The notes under the pieces are model-generated. The model saw nothing but the letters and a program-made list of their open reading frames with translations. It was not told where the DNA came from and did not search any database. Source: a virus. From it: a stretch of DNA of 64,000 bases. Positions within the stretch are counted from its first letter, which is position 1, and each line of letters opens with the position of its first letter. Location of the stretch: positions 1 through 64,000 of IMG/VR virus record IMGVR_UViG_3300042868_012479. One strand, 5' to 3'. The position numbers were made by a program, and so were the translations under genes. Shown piece after piece: positions 12,956 through 19,867 of this stretch.

Positions 12956-13151
12956 GCCAGAGTTTAAGGAGCTCCTTGGCACAGCCAAAGACCAGGGGTG
13001 GCAGGTTTTTGTTCGGACCAACAACCACCTTGCGTGGGTGTCGCCGACCGGCGCTAAGGTTTTTTCTTCGAGAACCCCTTCAGACCATCGGGCTATTAAG
13101 AACCTTATGAAGGACTTGAAGCATAACGGTATGAGTTTTGGGAGGAAGTGA
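12945..13151 (+). CDS. HicA-like small dsRBD-fold protein (68 aa)
   Basis: MKIRPEFKELLGTAKDQGWQV, then NNHLAWVSPTGAKVFSSRTPSDHRAIKN fits the HicA mRNA-interferase fold: a GW turn, His at 28 (the family's catalytic His), a P-x-G turn and a TPSD motif before the last helix. No HicB antitoxin is visible next to it. HicA-like orphans are common in actinobacterial phages. Its role here is inferred only. Confidence 0.65.
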   Translation: MKIRPEFKELLGTAKDQGWQVFVRTNNHLAWVSPTGAKVFSSRTPSDHRAIKNLMKDLKHNGMSFGRK

Positions 13152-13152
13152 G

Positions 13153-13362
13153 ATGTCACATGAAGGTCACCTTGAGGGGCACATCCACGTCGACTGCGAC
13201 GACAGCGCCGGAGCAACCCGGTACTCGGCCTGCTGGTGCTGCAACGCATTCCTTGACGCGGTCAAAGTTAATGTTTACGAGCTACAAGAATCTGCTCGGG
13301 CCCAGGGGCTTTGCCCCGGATGCGGAGGTGACTGGTGTGCTGGGGGATGTGATGATGAATAG
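13153..13362 (+). CDS. Cys-rich zinc-binding-like protein (69 aa)
   Basis: ATG 13153 (MSHEGHLEGHIHVDCDD) has GGGAGG upstream. His-rich N-terminus, a CWCC cluster near residue 26-29, and a CPGCGGDWCAGGC end give a dense metal-binding composition. Its end overlaps the next micropeptide start. No family recognised. Confidence 0.65.
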   Translation: MSHEGHLEGHIHVDCDDSAGATRYSACWCCNAFLDAVKVNVYELQESARAQGLCPGCGGDWCAGGCDDE

Positions 13363-13441
13363 TAAGGCAACCGATTTGCTTTTAACCATCCTGATTGGTG
13401 GTATCATCTGGTTGCTGGCCTCTGCGGCCGGCTTTAGGTAG
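13352..13441 (+). CDS. 29-aa membrane micropeptide
   Basis: ATG 13352 (or 13355) overlaps the end of the previous gene. It encodes MMNSKATDLLLTILIGGIIW and then LLASAAGFR, a single transmembrane helix. Short but placed as a coupled gene in a tight operon. Confidence 0.5.
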   Translation: MMNSKATDLLLTILIGGIIWLLASAAGFR

Positions 13442-13453
13442 CAAGGAGAAATC

Positions 13454-13582
13454 ATGGGTACAATCTATTTGAGCATTGCGATTTTGGCCATCGTTGTTAC
13501 GGGAATCTCTGAGTATCGTCGCTTTCTAAAATCGCAGGGCCTTAAGTCCCGGGTTGTTTTTTCTAAAAAGGGCAAGAAGTGA
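13454..13582 (+). CDS. 42-aa membrane protein
   Basis: AAGGAG lies eight bases before ATG 13454. MGTIYLSIAILAIVVTGISEY forms an N-terminal transmembrane helix, followed by a basic cytoplasmic tail (RRFLKSQGLKSRVVFSKKGKK). Its stop overlaps the next GTG start. Confidence 0.62.
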   Translation: MGTIYLSIAILAIVVTGISEYRRFLKSQGLKSRVVFSKKGKK

Positions 13583-13875
13583 GCCACATCTTTACAAAGG
13601 AAGACGTACAGGCTGCAATCAACGCCTTGAACCGGCGCAATGGGTTTCCCCCTGGGACCAAGCTCTGGGAAACAGTTGATGGGAAACAGGTCTCGAAGGT
13701 CGGATTTTACCACTCCTGGTACGACGGCGGCATGAAGCTGGTCTGCACAACCAACGACCGTGGTGGGCATCGATCTGTTCTAAAGCTTCAGGCTAAAAGC
13801 AAACGAGAATTTTATAATCTTATCTGGGCGTACATAGCCGGTCTTGACGATGCCACGCCGCGTCACCTACGGTAG
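13579..13875 (+). CDS. Hypothetical protein (98 aa)
   Basis: GTG 13579 overlaps the previous TGA. The sequence SHIFTKEDVQAAINALNRRN is followed by a strand-rich middle (KVGFYHSWYDGGMKLVC) and a basic segment. Soluble; family not recognised. Its end overlaps the next gene by 26 bp. Confidence 0.68.
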   Translation: MSHIFTKEDVQAAINALNRRNGFPPGTKLWETVDGKQVSKVGFYHSWYDGGMKLVCTTNDRGGHRSVLKLQAKSKREFYNLIWAYIAGLDDATPRHLR

Positions 13876-14038
13876 GCCGGCGAGCCCGCTAGGAATCTGC
13901 ACACATTGCGGCCTGGTCTCACGCGTGTGGGAGTATGGCGCTGATTCTCCAGGAAAGCAAAAATGCATTTGCGCCATGTGTATTGAGGTCGTTGTCGATA
14001 ACCCTGAGCGCGACTGGCCGATCCCGGAAGAAGACTAG
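13850..14038 (+). CDS. Small zinc-knuckle protein (62 aa)
   Basis: ATG 13850 (MPRRVTYGRPASPLGICTHC). CTHC (~17-20) and CICAMC (~40-45) pairs suggest a zinc ribbon. The C-terminus is acidic (ERDWPIPEED). Last gene of the rightward run; its stop overlaps by four bases the stop of the opposite-strand gene at 14035. Confidence 0.65.
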   Translation: MPRRVTYGRPASPLGICTHCGLVSRVWEYGADSPGKQKCICAMCIEVVVDNPERDWPIPEED

Positions 14039-14466
14039 CCGACAATTCCTCGTTCTCGTGCAATTTTGCGCACCGATGGATAAAACTTAGAGGCGTGTCG
14101 CATAGCGTCCTGAACGTACTGCTCGTCCATGTAGTGGTCAGCAAACTTAAAGTATGCCTTTGCCCACTTTGGCGTATGGTTTTCATTCGACTTCACATGC
14201 GCTAGCTCATGGACAACGGTGTCCACATCATTTGCGCACAGCGTAATCTCTCCCTCCTCGGAGACCGTCTCCCCCATGGGGTGCTTCTCCCCAAATCGCT
14301 GGCGCGCAGGAACATGGTAATGCAGCCGCACAACGGTCACTTTGACATCAAAGGTCTTCATTGAGTCTGCCAGGACCTCAACAGCATCCCGCCAACCAGA
14401 CATTGCCCGCTTGGGCATTTCAATAGGGATAACAAGCTCAAACGGAAGATTCTTGTACCAGGTCAT
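14035..14466 (-). CDS. HExxH metalloprotease-like protein (143 aa)
   Basis: VDTVVHELAHVKSNENHTPKW (residues ~81-101) contains HELAH (86-90), the zinc-binding HExxH of gluzincin/SprT-like peptidases. The following His at ~97 or the acidic helix after it may give the third ligand. The N-terminal half is strand-rich. It directly follows the ParB-like gene (one-base spacing). Role could be protein processing; substrate unknown. Confidence 0.68.
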   Translation of the reverse strand: MTWYKNLPFELVIPIEMPKRAMSGWRDAVEVLADSMKTFDVKVTVVRLHYHVPARQRFGEKHPMGETVSEEGEITLCANDVDTVVHELAHVKSNENHTPKWAKAYFKFADHYMDEQYVQDAMRHASKFYPSVRKIARERGIVG

Positions 14467-14931
14467 CTATCGGCCTTTCTTGCGCTTTGAGCCACACGTT
14501 GGGCAGACATCCCCATCAGGAGACTCATCTGCGTTCAGCTTAGAGAGAAGTTTCTGTATGTCATCCTGGTCAAACGCTGTGTCAAGCAGGTAGCTGCCGG
14601 CGTCTGCTTCCTGGAGCAAGGCTAGCAGCGCGTGATCGTTCCAGCTGGCAAGCTCCGCCGTTTTATTATCCGCAAGCAGAATTGCCTTGGCCCGTTCATC
14701 GTCACAGTCAACCCAGAATACTGGCACCTCTTTTATCCCGCAGATTTTTGCGGCCTGCAAGCGGTGGTTGCCCGCCAGGACGTAGCCTGTCGACTTTTGC
14801 ACGACAAGGGAGCCGAACCAGCCATTCTGCCGAATGCTAGTGACAATGGCCCCTATGTCGCCTTCTCGTGGGTTATCCGGGTGCAGCGCAAGGCTATCAA
14901 CCGGCTCTATGCTAACTGGGAGATTGACCAT
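14467..14931 (-). CDS. ParB/Srx-fold protein with C-terminal CxxC (154 aa)
   Basis: HPDNPRE (17-23), IRQNGWFGSLVV (33-44) and VLAGNHRLQAA (51-61) are the ParB N-terminal-domain boxes, with GNHR at 54-57 as the nucleotide-binding patch. There is no DNA-binding HTH domain after it. The protein ends in a knuckle CPTCGSKRKKGR. GGAGG precedes ATG 14931. Phage ParB-like proteins of this type often accompany DNA-modification genes; a partition role is not implied. Confidence 0.8.
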   Translation of the reverse strand: MVNLPVSIEPVDSLALHPDNPREGDIGAIVTSIRQNGWFGSLVVQKSTGYVLAGNHRLQAAKICGIKEVPVFWVDCDDERAKAILLADNKTAELASWNDHALLALLQEADAGSYLLDTAFDQDDIQKLLSKLNADESPDGDVCPTCGSKRKKGR

Positions 14932-14963
14932 GGGCCCTCCGTATGATACGCTCTTGGTAGGTG

Positions 14964-15005
14964 ATGCTTACTTATAAGCATACCTGAGCTAGGAAAAATA
15001 GCCAA
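14964..15005 (-). promoter_or_regulatory. Promoter overlapped by palindrome, operator candidate
   Basis: Minus strand: -35 TTGGCT (15000-15005), 17 bp, -10 TATGCT (14977-14982). A perfect palindrome ATGCTTA-CTTA-TAAGCAT (14964-14981) covers the -10 and the predicted start, which is where a repressor would bind. It drives the ParB-like/HExxH operon. Confidence 0.55.
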
Positions 15006-15025
15006 CTGGCAAACCGGCTACGCTG

Positions 15026-15053
15026 TAGACAAATCATGAAGATGTAGTAAAAT
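15026..15053 (+). promoter_or_regulatory. Promoter for the secreted double-psi-barrel gene
   Basis: -35 TAGACA (15026-15031), 16 bp, -10 TAAAAT (15048-15053). The transcript would start near 15060, leaving an 11-nt leader that is mostly the GAGGAGG ribosome site. Confidence 0.55.
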
Positions 15054-15070
15054 CGCATGAGGAGGCCCAG

Positions 15071-15769
15071 ATGAAGCCACAGGCACACAGAGCTCATCGA
15101 CGATTTTTGACAGTGCTCGTTGTGTTGGCCGTGGCTACGGGAATCCTTTCCTCAGTGGGTTCCTGGAATCAGCCAGAACCCGCCCAGGAGCCACCGGTAG
15201 AGGTCTTTTACGACCAACCCCCTGTCCCTACCAGTAGGCCGCAGAGCTGGGACGCTAAGTGGGACAACGCCATTCGAGTCAACGGCTTCGGAACGCGCTA
15301 TGACGCCTACCAGCATGCCGGCTCTTGGTACGACGCCCCCAAGACGTGGGTGTATGCAAACAGGAAAGAGTGCGCTAAGCGCCCAGAGTGGAGGTGCTAC
15401 CTTCGAGAGATGGGCGGGTGGAAGGCAAGCGTGCGCCCTTGGGGGACCACCCTAAAGAACATGTACGCCGCCCTTGGGCCGCTATTGCGCAAGCGCCTTA
15501 ATCTCCCAGCCTGGCACACAGTGCCCACCCAAAAGCTACTTATCATCTCGGCACACACAGGGAAATCTGTTGAGGTGTGGATTGCCGACTACTGCGCCTG
15601 CCACGGCGCAGACAGGAAGCAGGGAACGCGAGATGATAGCCTGATCGATCTGAGCCCAGAGGTGTGGGCAGCATTGGGGGCGTTCAAGGGCGGGAAGATT
15701 CCTGGGTGGCCGTACGCCAACACAACCCCAGGATTCAAGAACACCATTGAGGTTCGCTTTATCCCCTAA
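15071..15769 (+). CDS. Exported double-psi beta-barrel-like protein (232 aa)
   Basis: An N-terminal basic stretch and hydrophobic helix (residues ~11-30, RFLTVLVVLAVATGILSSV) make a signal anchor or signal peptide. A Pro-rich linker (36-58) follows. The C-terminal half has VEVWIADYCACHG (167-179) and DDSLIDLSPEVWAALG (188-203), typical of RlpA/expansin-type double-psi beta-barrels that act on peptidoglycan. Probably exported to the cell envelope. No lysis genes are adjacent. Confidence 0.68.
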   Translation: MKPQAHRAHRRFLTVLVVLAVATGILSSVGSWNQPEPAQEPPVEVFYDQPPVPTSRPQSWDAKWDNAIRVNGFGTRYDAYQHAGSWYDAPKTWVYANRKECAKRPEWRCYLREMGGWKASVRPWGTTLKNMYAALGPLLRKRLNLPAWHTVPTQKLLIISAHTGKSVEVWIADYCACHGADRKQGTRDDSLIDLSPEVWAALGAFKGGKIPGWPYANTTPGFKNTIEVRFIP

Positions 15770-15798
15770 TTGACGCCTGCCAAGGATGAGCGTACTAT
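15770..15798 (+). promoter_or_regulatory. Sigma70-type promoter
   Basis: -35 TTGACG (15770-15775), 17 bp, -10 TACTAT (15793-15798), immediately after the stop of the previous gene. The leader contains a weak hairpin (AAGA-AATC-TCTT) and then AAGGAGG before ATG 15837, echoing the hairpin cassettes elsewhere. Confidence 0.7.
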
Positions 15799-15836
15799 TG
15801 TTTGGTAGAAGAAATCTCTTAGTAAGGAGGCTTAGT

Positions 15837-16208
15837 ATGGACACCCAGATGGGCTCGGAGCTCGTATTTATTCTTTCCCAGATTAGCGTGGGCCGCAAGA
15901 ACGCCATTACCTATAAAGACCTTTCCCAGCGCACCCGGTGGAACAGCCGGGCAATCCAGCTGGCGGTTGAAGAGTTGCGGAATGTTTGGGAGCAGCCAGT
16001 TTGCTCGGCCTCCGACGCCCCTGCCGGAATCTATCTTGCCACCAGCTCTGAGGAGCTTGAGGCCTGGTCGAACATGCAACGTGAGCGCGCCAGGAGCCTC
16101 CTGCGCTCTTCTTGGGCTATCCGAAAAATTGCCAAGAAGTGGAAAGTCCAAGAGGATCAGGCTCGCCGCGACAACGCAATGCCTGGAGAGGTGACGCTCG
16201 GGCTGTAG
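15837..16208 (+). CDS. HTH-containing regulator-like protein (123 aa)
   Basis: The start is ATG 15837 (MDTQMGSELVFILSQISVGRK) because AAGGAGG sits just upstream. A winged-helix-like segment spans ~20-50 (AITYKDLSQRTRWNSRAIQLAVEEL). A C-terminal HTH-like stretch follows (SSWAIRKIAKKWKVQEDQARR). Likely DNA-binding; similar N-termini occur in phage replication-associated proteins. Function not assigned further. Confidence 0.65.
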   Translation: MDTQMGSELVFILSQISVGRKNAITYKDLSQRTRWNSRAIQLAVEELRNVWEQPVCSASDAPAGIYLATSSEELEAWSNMQRERARSLLRSSWAIRKIAKKWKVQEDQARRDNAMPGEVTLGL

Positions 16209-16219
16209 CGTGTTATAGT
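16191..16219 (+). promoter_or_regulatory. Promoter for the tRNA-like leader
   Basis: -10 TATAGT (16214-16219) with a weak -35 GTGACG (16191-16196) at 17 bp. The predicted transcript start is 16226, within a base of the first paired G of the tRNA-like element. Confidence 0.5.
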
Positions 16220-16224
16220 CCCCT

Positions 16225-16296
16225 GGGGCCGAGTAAACGCCAAAGGTCATCATGCCCGAGGGTAACGGCGGGTGTAACTCCCGCCCGGCTCCACCA
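16225..16296 (+). ncRNA. tRNA/tmRNA-like acceptor-T minihelix RNA
   Basis: GGGGCCG (16225-16231) pairs with CGGCTCC (16286-16292), followed by A and an encoded CCA ending at 16296. That is a 7-bp acceptor stem with a G3-U70 wobble and A73 discriminator, the known alanine identity set also found in tmRNA. GGCGGG-TGTAACT-CCCGCC (16267-16285) stacks on it as a 6-bp T-arm with a 7-nt but non-canonical loop. The 35 nt between do not form a clear D or anticodon arm, so it is not a normal tRNA. AAAGGAG and the FmdB-like gene follow at once. Confidence 0.45.
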
Positions 16297-16307
16297 AAGG
16301 AGAAGGA

Positions 16308-16532
16308 ATGCCAACTTACGACTACAAGTGCGCAAAGTGCGATATCGTCCGAGAGACCGTCCGCAAGATGAGCGACGACTCTAAGGAGCTATGCCTTGTC
16401 TGCAGTGGTGAGATGCGCGTCGTTTTCAACGCCCCAAAAATTACCTACAAAGGTTCCGGTTGGGCTTGGCAAGAAAAAATACCGCAGGAGACTCACGTGA
16501 TTATGGGCGCTGATCCTTCAAAGAAAGACTAA
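16308..16532 (+). CDS. FmdB-type zinc ribbon protein (74 aa)
   Basis: MPTYDYKCAKCDIVRETVRKM with CxxC at 8-11 and a second CLVC at ~32-35 is the FmdB regulatory-protein zinc ribbon. A typical GSGWAWQEK region follows, where bacterial members have GSGFY. AAAGGAG precedes it. The domain is thought to bind nucleic acid or act as a regulator. Its end overlaps the minus-strand gene at 16501 by 32 bp. Confidence 0.85.
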   Translation: MPTYDYKCAKCDIVRETVRKMSDDSKELCLVCSGEMRVVFNAPKITYKGSGWAWQEKIPQETHVIMGADPSKKD

Positions 16533-16860
16533 TCTCTCGGCCTAGGTCAAACATCGCCGCGCCCGGAGTTGAGCCACGACCAATAAAAGATACGATTTCC
16601 CCAACGTGATTTTCTGGAAATCCTTCAGCCACCCAATGAGGTTCTTTATTGTCGCTGTGCGGCCAGTAAAAAATCTGCACCGAGGGAAGCTCGCTGTTCT
16701 TACCCCAAGCCTGCTCGAATGCTCGCCATCCGCACTCAAGGCAGTGTTCAGCATCTGTCGGCAAACCGTACGTCCGCAGACCATCCGGACCCTGGATTAC
16801 CGCAGCTGAATGCAGGCACTCCGCTTTTTCACTTATCAATTTCAACTCCCGTGAATCCAT
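16501..16860 (-). CDS. Hypothetical protein with Cys/His pair (119 aa)
   Basis: The start is set at ATG 16860 (MDSRELKLISEKAECLHSAA), with GGGGA upstream. CLH near the start and HCLECGW (~residues 39-45) may bind zinc. The C-terminal part resembles a small phage protein with a conserved GSTPGAAMFDLGREI. Convergent with the FmdB-like gene. Moderate confidence because of the overlap. Confidence 0.58.
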   Translation of the reverse strand: MDSRELKLISEKAECLHSAAVIQGPDGLRTYGLPTDAEHCLECGWRAFEQAWGKNSELPSVQIFYWPHSDNKEPHWVAEGFPENHVGEIVSFIGRGSTPGAAMFDLGREISLSLKDQRP

Positions 16861-17189
16861 TCCCCGTCCCCCGTCGCCCTTCGCCCCAATCCCCCCCAAA
16901 AAGTTCTTGGACTGCGCATCCTACACCACGAAAGATCGGAGTGCCAACTTTGCGTGTGTCCTGCTTAAAAAAATAAAACGCGCCCAAATTTGAGCACAAA
17001 AAGCACTTGTTCCCTCCCAAGAGAACTAGGCCCCAAACACAAAGGTAGTTACTAACAAATACTATTCCCCAGAACCCAGAGTCCCTGAGCCCCCATCCCC
17101 CCCTCTCCTTAAAGGTTCTCCCCCCCTTCCCCAAAACAGGCCACAACAAAAAGTTGCACAGAGCTGACTTCGTGGAGTATGATCCCGGC
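16861..17189. other. Intergenic stretch with C-rich runs, no gene seen
   Basis: About 330 bp between divergent genes. The plus strand is C-rich, with several runs of five to eight C, and nearly free of G in places (16861-16905, 17085-17130). An A-run lies at 16966-16978. Long frames crossing it lack ribosome sites and have unnatural composition. It holds the promoter at 17154-17183 and presumably that of the leftward gene. Confidence 0.6.
17154..17183 (+). promoter_or_regulatory. Promoter, leaderless type, for glycosyltransferase gene
   Basis: -35 TTGCAC (17154-17159), 18 bp, -10 TATGAT (17178-17183). Six bases then ATG 17190, so transcription should begin at the start codon. A GGAG further upstream lies before the -10 and would not be transcribed. 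Confidence 0.65.
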
Positions 17190-18005
17190 ATGGGAAATAA
17201 AAAGCAACGGAACAAAGACCAAAAGGCAGACCAGCCCCCCAAGGCCTCGCCCTTATCTTTGTATTCGGTCACGCCAATTATCGACGGGAAGGTGAACCAC
17301 GGATACGTGCATTCGCTCCTGGGGATTCAGCAAGCCTGCTTAACTGTTGGCGTGCCATTCTCCTGGTCGTTTGTCATCGGCAACTCCATGCTGGTTGCAG
17401 CTCGGAACCGGTGCGTCGCGCAGTTCATGGATGAAACAAAAGCTACCCACATGCTGTTTCTCGATGCTGACATTTCAGTGCATTGGGAAGATGTCATGAT
17501 GGCAATGATTGCGGACAAGGACATAGTGGCGCTGCCATGCCTTAAGCGAGCCATTGACTGGGACCGAAGTGTTGGGATGATGCGCAAGCATCCGGAGGTT
17601 TCTGCCGAAGCAATTCAGGGAGTCCTTGGTATGCCAAACTTTGTGTTGGACCCCGCCGCACCATATCCCACAAAGCAGGATGAAGAGCTAGGCCTGCTTG
17701 AGGCCACGCACGCTGGGACCGGGGCAATGATTATCTCGCGGCGAGCTTTCGAGAAATACCAGAAGGCCTTTCCGGACCGCTGGTACCTTGAGGATGTCGG
17801 CAGCGTGACCCATCGAACAGTTGAGTATTTTCGTTACGGCCGGCGAGATAATCACTTCATTGGTGAGGACTACACGTTTTGTGACGACTGGCGATCTATC
17901 GGTGGTAAGATCTATGTCAAGTTGAATGCTCGGTCGACACATGCCGGCCAAGTCAACCTAAAGTACGACCTGGAAGCCCTTAGGGCTCTAGCTCGAGAGG
18001 AGTAA
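17190..18005 (+). CDS. GT-A-fold glycosyltransferase-like protein (271 aa)
   Basis: A basic N-terminus, then SVTPIIDGKVNHGYVHSLLG, FVIGNSMLVAARNRCV and MLFLDADIS, with DxD at 92-94. This is the pattern of GT-A glycosyltransferases (family 2/ANP1-like) with a metal- and sugar-nucleotide-binding DxD. It is paralogous to the gene at 18219. The later segment FIGEDYTFCDDWRSIGGKIYV is the usual acceptor-side E-D motif. Probably glycosylates a phage or host surface or modified DNA; the substrate is unknown. Confidence 0.78.
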   Translation: MGNKKQRNKDQKADQPPKASPLSLYSVTPIIDGKVNHGYVHSLLGIQQACLTVGVPFSWSFVIGNSMLVAARNRCVAQFMDETKATHMLFLDADISVHWEDVMMAMIADKDIVALPCLKRAIDWDRSVGMMRKHPEVSAEAIQGVLGMPNFVLDPAAPYPTKQDEELGLLEATHAGTGAMIISRRAFEKYQKAFPDRWYLEDVGSVTHRTVEYFRYGRRDNHFIGEDYTFCDDWRSIGGKIYVKLNARSTHAGQVNLKYDLEALRALAREE

Positions 18006-18006
18006 C

Positions 18007-18219
18007 ATGGAAGTCGCACTATTTATTGGCGGAACACTTTTTGGGGTTCTTATCGGCTCGGTAGCTGGGTTTGGTTCGGCCATGCCAAGGATTGAACAAG
18101 CCCGGCAAGAAGGGTTCATGATGGCATTTGCAAACTTTGCTGAAGCAGCTCAAAAGGCTATGGAAGAGCAGAAGACAAAGGGCGCCGGATTCACCTCAAG
18201 CCACAAGAAGACAAACTAA
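18007..18219 (+). CDS. Single-TM protein between glycosyltransferases (70 aa)
   Basis: MEVALFIGGTLFGVLIGSVAGFG is an N-terminal transmembrane helix with a glycine zipper. An amphipathic helix (FANFAEAAQKAMEEQKTKG) follows. It starts one base after the previous stop, and its TAA overlaps the next ATG. It could anchor the neighbouring enzymes at the membrane (inference). Confidence 0.68.
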   Translation: MEVALFIGGTLFGVLIGSVAGFGSAMPRIEQARQEGFMMAFANFAEAAQKAMEEQKTKGAGFTSSHKKTN

Positions 18220-19016
18220 TGCCGGCAAAGAAGTACCCTAAGCTAATGTTGGCAACGCCAACCCTAGACGGGCGCGTGTCGGCAGAGTATGCACAATCTT
18301 TGTCGGGGCTAAAGACGGCGCTTTATCAAAGCAGCATCAATTTTTCTATGCAGCTGCACATTGGCAATTCGCTGCTTGCTGGGGCGCGAAACCATTTAGC
18401 AGACGACTTTCTTAGGAGCGAAGCTGACTGGCTGCTCATGGTTGACTCTGATATTGCATACCGGCCAGAGGATGTCCTTGCGGCGTTGCCACACTTGGAA
18501 GACGCAGTAATTGGATTTCCGTGCTCAAAGAAGTTTGCCAAGTGGGATCGCGTTGCTAAGACCCTTCGGGACAACCCAGACTTTCCGGCAGACGGAATCC
18601 CCGCCATTCTTGGAGATGCAAACTTTCACCTTGGGGTTAGCGATTACCTTCGCCCAAATGATTATGGCCTGGCAAAGGTCAAGTGGATCGGCACCGGTGT
18701 GATGCTTGTAGCAAGGAGCACACTGCAAAAGATTATGGCAGACAACCCGGATGACAAGACCATGGTGAACGGAAAAATCATTCACGAGTTCTTCCGGTAC
18801 GACATGGAGTGGGCCGAAAAAGATGGAGTAAAATACAAAGACTACGCCGGAGAAGATGTATCTTTTTGCAACCTTGCAAGGAAGTCCGGATTCAAGGTGT
18901 ACGCAAAGCTTGACGCGCTAACAACGCATGTTGGGTTTAGCTTGTACCGCTTTGATGCTACGGCAGTAGCTCGTCTAAAGAACGTTCCAAGCCAGCTGGA
19001 ATCGCAGAAGAAGTAA
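18219..19016 (+). CDS. GT-A-fold glycosyltransferase-like protein, paralogue (265 aa)
   Basis: ATPTLDGRVSAEYAQSLSG, LHIGNSLLAGARNHL and LLMVDSDIA (DxD 76-78) align with the 17190 protein. GEDVSFCNLARKSGFKVYA aligns with its E-D motif. Tandem duplication followed by divergence is likely. TAATG start. Its 3' end overlaps the opposite-strand HTH gene by 59 bp. Confidence 0.78.
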   Translation: MPAKKYPKLMLATPTLDGRVSAEYAQSLSGLKTALYQSSINFSMQLHIGNSLLAGARNHLADDFLRSEADWLLMVDSDIAYRPEDVLAALPHLEDAVIGFPCSKKFAKWDRVAKTLRDNPDFPADGIPAILGDANFHLGVSDYLRPNDYGLAKVKWIGTGVMLVARSTLQKIMADNPDDKTMVNGKIIHEFFRYDMEWAEKDGVKYKDYAGEDVSFCNLARKSGFKVYAKLDALTTHVGFSLYRFDATAVARLKNVPSQLESQKK

Positions 19017-19452
19017 CCCGGGCCTCTTTTAGGGGATAGGCGTATACAAGCCAGTCTGACCTAATCTCTCGACCAGGAAGGTCCTCCCCTTCAATAATAG
19101 GTATGTAAGCGCAAACATTTGGGAGCTTTGATAGTTCCCGCAGTGCCTCATGCGCCTTCTCCCTGGTTGTCTCAAGGATTTGATCAGGCTTGGGTATAAG
19201 GCCGATCTTTGACCAGCCAATCATGTGCTCAGAAACGGCATCGCCAAAATCAAGGGCAACAATCATTGGCTGGGGGAGTATTACCGTTGTGAACTCTTCC
19301 TCTGCGCGGATTCCCAAATTATGCAAAATAAAAGAAACGCGCTGCTTGCTAATGCCCATCATCCTGCCAATCTCGTTGGCGGTATAGCCGTCTAAGAAAA
19401 GCTCGCCGATTTCTAGGTTCCGCTCGACCTTAATGCCCTTACGAACAGTCAC
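18958..19452 (-). CDS. HTH protein with C-terminal effector-like part (164 aa)
   Basis: The start is GTG 19452, which has GGAGG six bases upstream; longer ATG starts overlap the previous gene and lack a site. An HTH spans ~13-45 (LFLDGYTANEIGRMMGISKQRVSFILHN). The rest is a mixed alpha/beta region (MIVALDFGDAVSEHMIGWSK ... DWLVYAYPLKEARV) of unknown role. Last gene of the three-gene leftward operon from 19791. Confidence 0.68.
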   Translation of the reverse strand: MTVRKGIKVERNLEIGELFLDGYTANEIGRMMGISKQRVSFILHNLGIRAEEEFTTVILPQPMIVALDFGDAVSEHMIGWSKIGLIPKPDQILETTREKAHEALRELSKLPNVCAYIPIIEGEDLPGREIRSDWLVYAYPLKEARVTSSAIPAGLERSLDELLP

Positions 19453-19609
19453 CGCACGCCTCCACAGACCCTTCATGCTCCGGGCACACAAAGAAAGCAA
19501 TCAAGCAGACTTCACATAGGCGGGAGACAAGGTGCTCGGCGCACGGGTCGCCACAGCCCTCATCTTTCCACTCAAGGTCGTCCAGGGTCACTTCTGTTCC
19601 TGTGGTCAT
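19439..19609 (-). CDS. 56-aa cysteine-rich protein
   Basis: ATG 19609 overlaps the stop of the previous gene (ATGA). It encodes MTTGTEVTLDDLEWKDEG, then CGDPCAEHLVSRLCEVC, later CPEHEG and CGDCS. Eight Cys and two His in 56 residues suggest a two-zinc fold. It overlaps the downstream HTH start by 14 bp. Confidence 0.68.
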   Translation of the reverse strand: MTTGTEVTLDDLEWKDEGCGDPCAEHLVSRLCEVCLIAFFVCPEHEGSVEACGDCS

Positions 19610-19791
19610 GAGCACTTCTTGTGTCTGTGGATGTAACGCTTAGTGGCCGAGCCGGCCGCGCTAATAACAATTGACAAAATAGTAGTAATTTCATTAGAAA
19701 ACATAGGCTTGTCGCAAGACGCGCAGCGTTGGCCGGTCAGGGCCGGAGCCTTTTTCTCTTTGCTTACCGAAGTTTTACCTTTTGGTGCCAT
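19606..19791 (-). CDS. Small basic protein with CxxC and hydrophobic segment (61 aa)
   Basis: GGAGG four bases upstream fixes ATG 19791 (MAPKGKTSVSKEKKAPALTG). CASC (~residues 23-26) is followed by a hydrophobic stretch (ITTILSIVISAAGSA) and a basic His-rich end (RYIHRHKKCS). It could be membrane-associated. First gene of the operon behind the hairpin-rich region 19868-19947. Confidence 0.66.
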   Translation of the reverse strand: MAPKGKTSVSKEKKAPALTGQRCASCDKPMFSNEITTILSIVISAAGSATKRYIHRHKKCS

Positions 19792-19867
19792 AGCTCCTCC
19801 AGTATTGGCGGAGGGCAGCAATTACGGCCCGGCAGTTCGTCCGTCGACGTACCTTGGCCAATTACTC

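Noticed and set aside
13041-13151. Complete HicAB toxin-antitoxin system
   Set aside because: Only a HicA-like protein is present; neither neighbour resembles HicB, so a toxin-antitoxin pair is not claimed.
16225-16296. Canonical tRNA gene
   Set aside because: No 5-bp anticodon stem with a 7-nt loop, no D-arm, and the T-loop TGTAACT departs from TTCRANY. Reported instead as a tRNA-like element.
16829-17272. Minus-strand ORF of 147 aa rich in Gly, Phe and Trp
   Set aside because: Composition reflects C-rich runs on the plus strand, it overlaps two better genes, and there is no ribosome site.
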